A DNA stretch of 64,000 nucleotides from Pipra filicauda (Eukaryota; Chordata; Aves; Passeriformes; Pipridae): the NCBI RefSeq assembly GCF_003945595.2, contig NW_024104528.1, forward strand, positions 496,001 through 560,000, read 5' to 3'. Below are positions 24,696 through 35,995 of this stretch, in pieces. Within the stretch, counting starts at the first letter, position 1, and every line of letters begins with the position of its first letter. A program made the position numbers and the translations under genes. The notes below the pieces were generated by a model, which searched no databases, was not told where the DNA came from, and worked only from the letters and a program-made list of their open reading frames with translations.

Positions 24696-26044
24696 ATAAT
24701 ATAAGCTACTTTCTCATCTAGAGTTTCCATTGGTCAAAGGGGACAACAAGTTTGTCATGTAGTCACATAAAGTCATGTAGAGGTTCCTTTCTGACCAATG
24801 CAGTGCCAGGCATAGTGGAAGGAATCACTCCAGCTCCTCATGTACGTGACTGGTTTCTAAATTAACTGTGGCCACTTCGGAAGATGAGCAGGGCATCACT
24901 GCACAAAGTTAAGTGAAAACTCCCTGTACAGGAGAGACAAGAAAATAAACTTCTTGAAAATATAAGCCATAAATTCATAATATATAAACACATGACAAAA
25001 TAGTCAACAGGACAATTCAAGTGTTTCATATTTGCTGGATTGGCATTCATGTTTTTTAAATCATGTAATATCTCTCTAAACTTTCATGTATCGCTTCTAA
25101 ACTATGAAACATCCTCCTCCCACAAGAGTAGAAGCATGGATTGAACATAACAGTGGATTGAAATAGCAGCAATCTTGTCTTTGGTAAGTGCCCAAAATAC
25201 TCTAAAGTGTCCTAAAAGGTCTGAATCTTGCTTTGCTAAATGCCTTGATTCCAACATGTTTGTAAGCCTTTCCCTGGAAGAAGCCGGGCATGGAGAGGGA
25301 AGATTGCTGCATGTGCTGACCAGAGGGTTCCCTCAGTCAGACCTAAGACCTAGATCTTTGCCTGACAAAGAAGGCATCCTCCCTGCTGAGTGTGCAGAAG
25401 AGATGACACATCCTTGAATAGCACCCGGTTACAAAAACATGTCACAAAAGCTAATATTGCCTTTAGCAGTGCATGCATGAGAAATATGATAGTTGATATA
25501 CTAAGTGATTTTTTTAATAGACCTTGTTAAACATGTTAGCTTCAGAGACCTCAAGCTATCTATCACTAGAGTGAGGGTTTTTTTTCTTTCTAAGGCTTAG
25601 CCAAGTGAACTAATTTTTGACTGTAGATTTACCCCACACATTTATTTTTAATAATATTAGGCCCTCTGAGAGGAGGTCCTCCCCACAGCCCTCCTCTGCA
25701 TGGCAGTGAGAACTCACCTGCAATTGTAACTGCAGCCATGATGGGAGATGGGGCAATGGATGCAACTTACCAGCTTAATTACAGAAACTAAACCAAGGAA
25801 AGGACAAGAACAATTCAGAGAGATTGGAGTTTGTCAGCTGCTCGAAAAACTTGAAAGACTAGGAAAAACACCATCTCCTTTTCCACTCGTGTTGGTTTAA
25901 AGAATCCTTCAGTGTCTGTTAAGAGCACATGACCTCTACCAAGGCTGAAGCACATTCCTAAATGTATCAGCACAGACTAGGAGTGCATCTGTCCTCCCAG
26001 CTTCCAAAGCTGACAGTGTGTTGCTGGAAGCACGGTCTGATGAG
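24696..26044. other. No gene seen
   Basis: Unique AT-rich sequence without coding signal or identified repeat. Confidence 0.4.
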
Positions 26045-26120
26045 TGAAATTGTATCTACGCTAGAGTTTTGCAGCTAAACTCAGCATTGAATCTCCAGTG
26101 TGGACAAGGTCTGAGACAAC
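26045..26120. repeat. Possible old amniote repeat fragment
   Basis: The pair TGTATCTACGCTAGAGTTTT and CCAGTGTGGACAAGGTCTGA flanks about 35 bases. It resembles the ends 'GTCTACACT...' and '...CCAGTGTAGACAAGGC' of an old palindromic repeat common in amniotes. The family name is not certain and the match is short. Confidence 0.3.
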
Positions 26121-29100
26121 AGAAAATTCTTCCTAAGGCGACGAGAGTAGCCAAGAAATTCAGGATACTTCTTCTCAAGGGGCAACTGCGTTGGTGGTGT
26201 CTGGGGTAAATCAACCCATAAGATATACGATCTCTGGCTTTTCTAGCAGTAAGCCAGAACAAAGAGTTTAGAAACAGAAGTGGGAACTTGGTCTTTAAAT
26301 CAAACAAATAGACTGGATCCCAGTACAAACACATAAGTAAGGCTGGGAAAGAGGATTTACTTCTGGTCTCTGGAATTGACAAAATACCCTGAACCTATAT
26401 AATGAAATGAGAGGAAAAGATACATTTTCCCTGTTACTGCTGACACACAATTAATATAAAATAAGGAGTCTGTTTGGTGTTGGTCTGCAGTGATCCATCC
26501 CCACCGACACAATGAGAGCTAATGAACTAAATCTGAAAGCATCAGCATAAGATTTTGACAAATGCGTTGTTTGTCTATTGAGAGGGTAGAAAATGATTAT
26601 AAATGACAAGCCGGGCTTGTTTTCAGGCATGGACACTCCAGGAGCAGCAGCATTATGGCCTCAGTTGGCTGTTCTGTGTGTAAATGATTTCACACTTCTG
26701 CTACTGAATCAATTGGGTGTTTCTCCATTTAAGAATTGCTGAAATAAAATATCTCTTGCTCCACAGTCAAGGCATGTTCTTGGCTCCCAGGGAGGAAGAA
26801 GGATTTAAACCTATCTGGATTTCGTATTTAAAAATGAAGTGTAGGTCACAATGTAGTGCGCTGTCAGTGTTCAAGATTCACAGGAATATTGAACATTTTA
26901 AGCAAATTATTAACAAACATGGTGGAAACACAAAATATTGTGCTACAACATTGAATAAAAAGTCATATTTCATGCCTTTTTGTTCGACAAGAATAAGATG
27001 TTTACTTAAATATTTTGGCTAAAAAAAAGTCCAGAGACTAAACTAAAGGTAAGGTTCTGGTATGAACTACAGAACATATAATAGTCAAATGTAATTTAAA
27101 TTCTGAAATCTCGTATTCCAGCATTTCTCCCAAAGAAGATATTGACCTACATAGACATCTCACAACCTGACTTTGCTTCTTGTTTCTCTGGTCTGCCGGT
27201 TCTTGGGCAGAAACTCTGTAACAGTTAATATTCCCCAATGAGGTAGAAAATATTATAGAAAGAGCAGGAATGAGAAGAGTTTTGGCTGATTTGCTGCTCC
27301 CCATTGCTCAGTTCTGCACACATCTGTGCCATTATAAACATAATGAATAATAAATCCAAGCTCATTTTTAGGGCTGCATCCATTGCAAGCATAAATACAT
27401 AAAGGCAAAGGATTTCTCCTTGGAAAATCAGTGAGAGGGATTTTTATGTAATTCTTATGAGACCTAATGAAATGCTGAAGATGAAACAATTTCTATTTTG
27501 CCTTCATGGAAGCAGGCTTAAGTGAAATGGTACCTTTCATTCCTCTTTAAAAAAGGAGGTTCAGAGCAGCAGCAGGTGGGCAGGTTTAAATCAGCCAAGT
27601 GCAAACCCTGCAAAGACTGGTGTCTGGGCTCAGTACAGGGAAGCCACATGAAGTTTGGACACTCTTACAGAGCTCTGGACTGCCTATCATGAAACAAGGA
27701 GGTGTCCTACATGCTTGCCCAACCATCAAACTCCCAGGGGCTGGATTTCAGTCTGGAAGCTCCTCGGGGTTGTGTTGACTCAGTGAAGCCAACCTACAGC
27801 TCCAGCCTCAGTCATGAGGTTGTTGTGTACCTCACTTGGGCAGCATGGAGAGGCTGTGGAGCCAGCAGCAGCTCCTCTGGTATCAAAGACCTCACTGATC
27901 TCCATCTCTGCTGAAGAAACATTGGTGGGCTTCATGGGATCAACTTTCAGACCAGGTCCAGACTCTGGAGTGGTACCTGGACCATTTCCACCCTACGTGA
28001 AGTTTCCGGAGAACTAAATGTTTTGGTCTGGCAATTATTTTTTTTTTTGGGGGGGGGTTCTAATTGAGGGCTGTTTCATTTTTTCACTCTTCTAAGGAAA
28101 AAATAATCCCCTGTGTATGGAAAACATGACAGGTGTCCAAATCCCACTGGAGTCTGTCTGCCCAATTATTCTCAGATTCTTTTGCAAAGTTTATTGTTGA
28201 TGTTTATAACCTTCCTTTACTGGCACCTATCACTGTATTTTCTTCATGGTCTCATAGCAGTCTGCTCAATAAGGTTAAAGCATTATTTTTCACACGAAGA
28301 AGTAGAGCAGAGTAAAGACCGAAGAGGAAGAGATTCGCTTTTCCTGCACACCCATCCTGACTTCTGCTCAGCACTTCTGCCCATGGATTTCCTATCGCTG
28401 GCAACTCTTTTACTATCTGCTTATCAAGGAGGCTTGTCATCTGCAGCTGCTCTTCCCTAGTTTTTTCATCAGGGAATATCTTTCCAAAACTTCTGTACCT
28501 GTTTTGCTCATGGTTAGCTTAAACAGAAACAGGCAGGTTTACAGTCTATTAAATAGGAGGAGGAGGGGTTTGAAAGAGGAGGTCCATGTGATGTTGAAGG
28601 GATCCAGTGCTGGCTACCAAATGCTCATGCACTCTAATTGAAATCTTTCTAAAAAAACCTTCCTAATTAGTCATGCACTCTGCAAGCCACAGGTGAAACA
28701 GGCCTGGGGAAGAGGTATGCTGATCCTTCCTCCAAACCTCTGGAGGACTAGTGGTCCCTCTAAATCAGGATGTTGAGTTGCATAAGGAACATCATTCTTC
28801 ACACTTGTTATTTGGTAATTTGTGTTTCTGGCAAGCCCAGTACCTTCTGTTTTGTTTCCCTGAATCGGCGCATGGTAACACCCGACATGCAAGCTAAAAA
28901 ATACCAGCTTTGCTAAGCTTTAAGTAGTCCAAATCCAAACAAAGTTATTAATATGTAATTTGTGGAAGAATTAGGAGAATAACCTACTAAAAGTGTTTGT
29001 TAGGACTTTTACACATTCCAGGAATCCAGTGAAGTTGAAACAAGTTTTCCTCCTCCCTGCAGTGTGTTCTCGAAGCACTGGTGTCACCCAGAAGAGCAGA

Positions 29101-30394
29101 GGTGGAAACCTCTTGGCTTGACCCTCAGACATAATCCTACAGTCCCCAGGCCAAACTCTATGCTGACAAAGACAAAATGGAGGAAAGAATTTTTTCCTAC
29201 AAACTTCAGGCTGTTTCTGACCGTTGTCTATTGTCTCAGGTTCTGACACAGAGTCCATTTTCTTACCCCTTCTTTCAGCCATGCAAATCAGGCAAGGCAA
29301 AGCGCACAATGGAACTTTAACATCTTTTCAGATCGGTGGTTCTGAGCCCCCTTGAGAAATCCATAAAGGCCCTCCCTGGAGTATTTAGCAGATAATGCTC
29401 CCTCTTTCCGCCTGCGGTGTTTCGAAAAATGTAGCCCATAAAATGTGTCTGACATTGTACAGCAAACCCAGCTTCCCTGCGAACGCCGTGGCCTCCTTGG
29501 GACGAACACGGTTCCCATTGTTAGCCCTGACTTGCTGAATGCAGCGAGGCCAGGGGAGATTTCTATGCCTTGCACAGCAATAGCACATGACTTGGAAGGC
29601 AACTTCTCAAGGAAAGTATATTTGATCAGTCATAAAAACCATCCTGGAGATACATGCTGAACTCTGTGTGTGTGTATTATAGCTGGCACTGTTAACAACA
29701 CCCATTGCTAAGCTTGAATGAGACTCTTCCACACAAGATCTGGTTTGGTTGCTTATAACCTACTTGATCAGACTTTAACAGTTTGGACTGATTTTTTTTT
29801 TCCAAGTAGAATAGTTGCTTCAGGAAGAATATATTTCAGAAATTTCTTCCAAGACAGACTGGTCTTTTTTTCAGAGTGAGTTTACAGGAAAATACATTAT
29901 TTTTGCCCCTGTTAAATCTTACAGGGATTTTATTGAAAAACTTTTTTTACCTCATTGCTTTGGTATTTGTAGGGAAGGTTTCTGTTATAGAGATATTGTT
30001 GTTAACCCTCTCTTCCTCCCCCTTATGCTTGACCCAAATTGCAAGCTTGTTAAAAAAGAGTAATCTCTTGAGACATGCTGGAGATTGGCAAAGAGTGTCT
30101 TAGAGATTGGATGAGATTTTACCTATAAATATGTCAGCTGAGTTGTTCCTACGCAATAAAACAGAGAGCTGGGAAGGACAAAGTCTCCCCTTCTGCTGCC
30201 TAGGAAAGGACAGCGCCCAAAGAGCTGGAGAGGTGCTTTGGGAAGAAACTGAGGCTTTCACTCAAAGACATCCTCCTCTGGTCCTTCTCTGAAATGGAGT
30301 ATATCCACCTCCAGACACAACATCTCCCCTTGCCCATCACTGGTTCTCAAACCAGAACACACAAGAGCGTAAGATGAGTTCAGGCGGGTCAGGG
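26121..30394. other. No gene seen
   Basis: More than 4 kb with only short, mutually overlapping open frames. A T11-G9 homopolymer junction lies at about 28,038-28,057. No transposon was recognised. Confidence 0.4.
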
Positions 30395-30560
30395 CTAGCC
30401 TTTTTTTCGCCTCCTCCATATCTCAAGCCCATAACCTTTATCAGCAATGTAACAAATCGCATGAGAAAGTTCAGGGGATGGCAGCAACATCTGGGCCACA
30501 TACTGCACATGCCACTGTAAGTGAACCTCTCGCACGCTGTCGGATGCTGTGCGAAAGTAT
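30395..30560 (-). other. Coding-like open frame, unidentified (weak candidate exon)
   Basis: The minus-strand frame ending at a TAG near 30,395 reads, in its last 55 codons, with a protein-like composition (segments such as SVREVHLQWHVQYVAQM and ICYIADKGYGLEIWRRRKKG) and codon use not dominated by homopolymers. A CTTACAG acceptor-like site sits inside it near 30,519. The region is richer in CpG than its surroundings. I recognise no family, a donor or upstream exon could not be placed, and a chance frame is the more likely explanation. Confidence 0.15.
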
Positions 30561-32991
30561 GTCAGGGACACAGCTGTGCACAGGGCTTCACAGGCACGCA
30601 CAGCTCCAGGGGCAGGAACCACCTCAGGAGGGAAAGAAAAAGAGAAAAGAGAGAGAAAAGGAAGAAAAAGATGGGGATGTGAGACAGAAGATGAGAGGAA
30701 GGTAAAGCAAGACCTGATGAATTTTTCTGGCTAAGGGATGATGCATCACAGCCAGGCAATGCAACAAATCATTGGAGAAACCCTTGCGCACTCTGCATGG
30801 AGTGCACCGGCAATGCTCTTCATGAGCCAGATTTGGTTTAAATGGAGACAAAAGGGGCCAGATGCAGTGGAAAATGGGAAGGAGGGAAGGGAAGGTGAAA
30901 AGGGAAAGAGACTTTCAGAGCACTGAGTTTTTGCAGGCTCTCCTCGACCCAGATAATCAGCAGGGCTCAAGCTGACAGCAGGGGATTTAAACACTTATAG
31001 GGGGAGCTCAGCTGGGTGTCTCAAGGGAAAAAGGGTTGGGAAATGCAGTTCTGTAGAAAAGACAGAGAGAGAGAAAAGAGCTGTTAAGCAGTGAGAGAGA
31101 CATCTGCAGCATGGCTGTTCATTTTGGTTACTCTCCGCTCTGAGCTGGCAATGGGAACGAATGAGAAAATATCTTCAACATCCTGATTATCTCAAGAAGA
31201 GACAAAGGAAGGGGCCCAGGGAGAAAGCCCAAGTCAGACAGCTTGAGGCGCCAGCAGCCAAGTCCTGGACTGATCTCAGGTACCAGAGATGCCACCTTGC
31301 AAGAAGGGACCTCCCCATCTCTGCAAACTGAATAAAGATGCTCTCCTTAAGCATGTCTTAAAAACTATGTGCCCTTAGAAGAAGACGTTCATATATGGTA
31401 TTCAGGATCCACTACGCAAGTGGATCCAGAGACAGGATTTTTCTCACATTTCTCTGCTGCAACAGTGATATACAACTCATATGTTCTCTAAAGGCAAACT
31501 TTGCAACAGTACTTGACAGAGACAGTGCAAGAAGAATTTACCCACGCACACATGCACATGCACAGTTAATTTTCTGCTTGCAAAGTAAATGAGTGCTTTA
31601 TTACTTGTCCTTTCTGTTGCTCAGATAACTCCACAATGCTCACTAAAACTGACTTTTTCTCCCTAGGGTGTTCTAAGGCAGCAAAATGAAAGGGCATAGT
31701 GACCACAGCCTGTTAGAGAACTACAGCGTCATTTGGTAACAGTAGCTGAGAGATGCACTAGAATTGGAGTGCACACACAGGCTAGGGCATCCCAAACTCT
31801 TTAAAGTCCTGCCATGTTTTCAGAAAGTATTGGAGCCTGTGGCACTTGGGAGGCTCCTCTCTGCCACTGCTGATCTTGTGTCCCCTGCAGCCTAGTTTCT
31901 CTGAAGGGTGTGCGTTCACCCTCAGGGCTTGTGGAACACCCTGTAAAAGTGACCTACAATTCAATTCTGCTCTTTAAAGACACCTTTATTTATAAAATAC
32001 TAATTTGCCTAAACAGTTTTTTTCAAACAAGACTTCCACCTGCCTGAAGGACCATGGATCAGGCCTCAGCACTCTTCTCTGCACCAGCTGCGACCTAGCA
32101 CAGTCTTTGCTGACTACCTGTTGGGCTCAGTCCCTCACTGCCACTGTAAATTTTTTTTGTGCCATGAGATGAGAGGTAATCCATTTAACAAAACTGACAC
32201 ATTTTTACAGCTTCTGGAATCACTTCCTTTGCAAAAACAATAAGGTGAAGTAGAAGGAGAGGGCAGTTCTAAAATGTTTTTCAAACAATGGAACTTTTCT
32301 TTTAATAGGAGTTTATAGAACCCAAAATTTTTCAACTCTATGTATCCTAAAATATGTTTAAATGTATTGTGTGCAAGTTAGGATTTATATTTTCTATTCA
32401 CTTGTTGTTTGCACTGGTGCCTACTGATGCAATATGAATGCATGTGGACTCCATTCCCTAACAGCAGAGCCCCAAAAGGCATCACCATGGCACTGCTATT
32501 CCCTGCCCAGGCCCTTTGCAAGGACTAGGTTAGTTTGGGGTAATCATGCAGATTACTTCCTAGGCTTAAGAATTATTTTATATTATGATGATTGAGGCAA
32601 TATCTCCCTTGGCCCCTGGTGTCCACCTAGTGCTTCTCTTGGCTATAGCCCATGACAACATCCATACAAGCAGTTAATAACAGACAAAGTGCATTATGCC
32701 AAAATGTTTAAACCAGATTAAACATATCCTACATACATATCCCAATCCTACAATGAGAGTTTACCACTCTTGCTCTTATCAGTGACTTTAAAACCCTTTA
32801 CTCTGAAGCTGCATTCTCCAGGGTAAGAGATTTCAAAAAATACACTCTTATTTTGGGATATAGGAGCGTGCACACACACAAGGAATTAATTCATCGGTAG
32901 TTAATCTGGAATGATGCCACATGTAGACAACTCCCCTTTCCAAGACTGTGACAAATATGGGGGAGAAGGGAGAAGAGACCATAAAGTATCT
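30561..32991. other. No gene seen
   Basis: Purine-rich stretch at about 30,625-30,710 (AAAGAGAAAAGAG type), otherwise unique sequence without coding signal. Confidence 0.4.
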
Positions 32992-33162
32992 TTAATTCCT
33001 TTTTCTTCTGCTCCTTGTATCCTGCATCAGCTCTATCCAGTCCTTCATGCAAGTGAAAGGGAGCTTTAACACCAACTGTTTCCTCCAGTACTCAATGTGC
33101 TCTGCAAAAAAGACATTGCCCAGCAATCTGGGGATGAGGAGGAGTACGGCTAGCATGGAGGT
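32992..33162 (-). other. Candidate terminal coding exon, product unknown
   Basis: On the minus strand a pyrimidine run (TTTTTTTTCCTGCAAG, ending at 33,163) precedes 56 codons and a TAA stop at 32,992-32,994. The predicted peptide begins with Thr-Ser-Met and a hydrophobic stretch (LAVLLLIPRLLG). It continues with a charged, aromatic-rich segment (EHIEYWRKQL, then MKDWIELMQD) and ends in a basic tail (SRRKRN). The hydrophobic start could be a signal peptide or anchor if translation begins at that Met. No protein family is recognised, no AATAAA is obvious downstream, and the acceptor is AAG rather than CAG. Treat as a hypothesis. Confidence 0.25.
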
Positions 33163-34669
33163 CTTGCAGGAAAAAAAACTAAAATGAGTGGGGAGTTTGA
33201 AGGACAGTCTTTGCAAGAGGCATGCTCAGGGGCTGCTTTCTGCTGTCAGAGTGCTCCAGGGAGGGCCCCAGTGCAACCGAGCTGCCTCTGATTCTCCAGG
33301 CAGGTGGTGGTTCAAGCATATTGCTTGAAATGGCCACTGAAACCTGTGCCTGGCAAGGAGCAAGCCAATCTTTAGAGGGAGAGTTTTTCCAGTGTCTGAA
33401 GCCTGCTGGGTTCATCTGGTCCTGGATACTGGTCCTTGGGTGACTGGTTTTATTCCACCCCTGACCTATCTACTTTGTAAGAGTCCCAGGAAGAAACAAA
33501 ACTCCTGGTGTAGAGGCAGTCATCTCTATCTCTGTTTACAAGTCGAGGGGGTCTTTTGTGCACAGCTACCTACCTCCCTGCAAGGGAAGGCTGCTCATAC
33601 AATGGGGACCTAACAGACTGCATCTGTTTTGTCTTAGTCTAAAGCATTCCTTTCTGGTGCTAACTGGGAACAATTTAGCTGGAATTTCCAATTGAAATGA
33701 GCTTTTTAACTTCTATATTGACAATTTAAGTTGTTCTCAGGCAGGGGATCTGCCGTGTTTTTTACAAATAGGCCAGACTAAATCTCAGTGTTTTTACAAG
33801 TTTTTACTCAGACCAAATCTCTTTTTCTAAAGTACTGTTCTTTTACTCAAACATGGATTTTGATGCAAAACCAGAGAGGGTACCCAGTAAGAGCCCATGC
33901 TGCAAGAATTGTATTTCAATCAACTTGAAGAGGTTGAGGAGGTGGGTGAAGGAATAGTTCTGGAAAATCCTGCTTGAGGAAATTATTTGGATGCATCTGC
34001 AGCTATGTGCAACACAGCCTACACAAAGAGCAGAACTTTTATGTTCATTTACATAAGAAAAACAAGACTAAAGGTCTAACTGTGTCTAACAGGGAATCTC
34101 ATGCCAGTAACAGGGCAGGATTTCTCCTACCGTTTCTCCTTCCTCTGTAGTCTTTTCCAGCACTCAATGATTGCAGACTGTCTGTCCAGAGTATTGTATC
34201 TACTAGCAACCCTTGATCCTTCTCCTAAGACATCCCCCTTTCCAACTCATCTCACCTCACCACACTCTGCAGCAGTGAGCTCCTCCATTTGCAAAGATGC
34301 TCATATGCCCATCACCCAAGGACCCTTCCCCCTCAAATTCCAGGAACCCTCAGGGCTGCATTGTAGGGATCTAGCTGGTGTGAAGCAGAGGAAAACCTCC
34401 TCTGAATATTGTTTATTCCTGTCATCTCAAGAGAGACGCAAACACTAAGAACACCACTTCTGCTCAGAGCCTCTCTGAAGAATCAGTGAGAAAACATTGG
34501 CCTTGGAGCTGAATTGTGGCAAATTATGGGTTGAAAATTACAGCTGCTTACTGAACTTTGCTTACGGATGTAGGTTCAAAAAACTTCTTTAAAGTTAAGC
34601 AAGTCAGTAAGCCTTTGCAGATGGGTGGCTAAGAATACAAGCCAATTTGTGACAGACAAGGAATGGACA
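33163..34669. other. No gene seen
   Basis: Unique sequence with short frames only, including one of 115 codons on the plus strand at 34,101-34,448 without any domain. Confidence 0.4.
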
Positions 34670-34775
34670 AAACAAGAGGAAGCCACGCTGGTGGCTAGGG
34701 CACTGCTGAGCTAGAATTGAACCCAGATCTCCCAAACTCCATCCCAGGCTTAAAGTGATCTGTGATGCATCAGTC
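34670..34775 (-). repeat. MIR-like SINE remnant, minus strand
   Basis: GAGCTAGAATTGAACCCAGA directly followed by TCTCCCAAACTCCATCCCAG is the reverse-orientation signature of a tRNA-derived SINE: the B-box complement 'GGATTCGAACCC' followed by 'GGTCTCC...ACTCC...'. A weaker continuation (GCTGGTGGCTAGGGCAC) is present upstream. The limits are approximate. Confidence 0.5.
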
Positions 34776-35162
34776 TCAGTGAAAAGGGGATATAGCAGTC
34801 TTGTAAGAATAAATATGTCAAAGGATTAGAGGTGCTTGGGGAGAGGTAACTTAGAAAAATACTATGGTCTTAGAAGAAAAGATAAAAGCTCCTGCATGGG
34901 AGAGGAACAAAAGGAGAAAATTGACTGCAGAGGCAAGAGGACTAAAGAGAAAGGGGGAGGGAAGTCTTCCATTAAGTGACTCATAAAACTTTGGAGGTCC
35001 TTCATGACACCAAGCCTTCAGGTGCAAATCTAGTCTTCCTCCTGGAGCAGGATCTGATGACACTCTAAAGAGTCCTTGCTTGTCCAGGACTCAGTAAAGC
35101 TATTCCTCAAAATCAGAGAAACCAAATGGCTTGAAGAGCTTCCTTCTCCCTGCTCTGCAATG
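34776..35162. other. No gene seen
   Basis: Unique sequence immediately 5' of the large CR1 copy. No matching target-site duplication was obvious, as is usual for CR1. Confidence 0.4.
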
Positions 35163-35995
35163 CTTCTCTGTTCCTTATTGATATCTTTATTGATGATCTG
35201 GTCGAAGAAAGAGTGTTCCTTCAGCAAGTTTGCAGACAACACCAAGTTGGGTGAGAGTGTCAGTCTGCTGGAGAGCAGGAAGGCTCTACAGAGGGATCTG
35301 GACAGGCTGGAGTGATGGACTGAAGCCTGTTGGATGAGGTTCAACAGGGCGAAGTGCTGAGTCCTGCACTTGGGTCACAACAACCCCCTGCAGTGCTACA
35401 GGCTGGGTGCAGAGTGGCTGGAGAGCTGCCTGGAGGAAAAGGACCTGGGGGTGCTGGTCGGCAGCAGCTGAGTACGAGCCGGCGTGTACCCAAGTGGCCA
35501 AGAAGGCCAGAAGCATCCTGGCCTGTATCAGCAATAGTGTGGCCACTGGGAACAGGATTGTCCCCCTGTACTTGGCACTGGAGAGGTCACACCTCAAATC
35601 CTGTGTCCAGTTCTGGGCCCCTCATTTCAGAAAGATCATTGAGGGGCTGGAGCAAGTCCAGAGAAGCAGCTGAGGGAGCTGGGGTTTGTTAGCCTGGAGA
35701 AAGGAGGCTGAGAAGGGATCTTTCTGCTCTCTGAAACTACCTTAAAGGAAGTTGTAGCTAGGTGGGGGTTCAGATTGGATATTAGGAACAATTTCCTTAC
35801 CAAAAGGGTTGTCAGATATTGGAATGGGCTGCCCAGGAAAGTGGTGGGGTCACCATCCCTAGAAGTGTTCAAAAGTTGTGTGGATGTGGCATTTAGGGAC
35901 ATGATTTAGTAGTGGGCTTGTCAGTGCTGGGTTAATGACTGGACTCGGTCATCCTAAAGGTCCTTTGCCACCTAAATGATTCTATGATTCTATGA
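35163..35995 (+). mobile_element. CR1 LINE, 5'-truncated, internally deleted
   Basis: This is the best-preserved repeat of the window. It starts inside the C-terminal part of ORF2, with the segment around GATATCTTTATTGATGATCT and TTTGCAGACAACACCAAGTT. It runs through GTGGCCAAGAAGGCCAGAAG, TCCAGTTCTGGGCCCCTCAT, GGATATTAGGAACAATTTCC and GAATGGGCTGCCCAGGAAAG, and ends in the octamer tail ATTCTATGATTCTATGA at 35,979-35,995. Frames are broken by stops, so the copy is dead. Compared with remembered CR1 sequence, about 70 bases are missing between TAGCTAGGTGGGGG (35,757-35,770) and TTCAGATTGGATATTAGG. The open frames at 35,286-35,902 on both strands are shadows of this element. Confidence 0.9.

Noticed and set aside
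35286..35902. Open frames on both strands at 35.3-35.9 kb
   Set aside because: They are remnants and shadows of the CR1 element, broken by stops and not a host gene.
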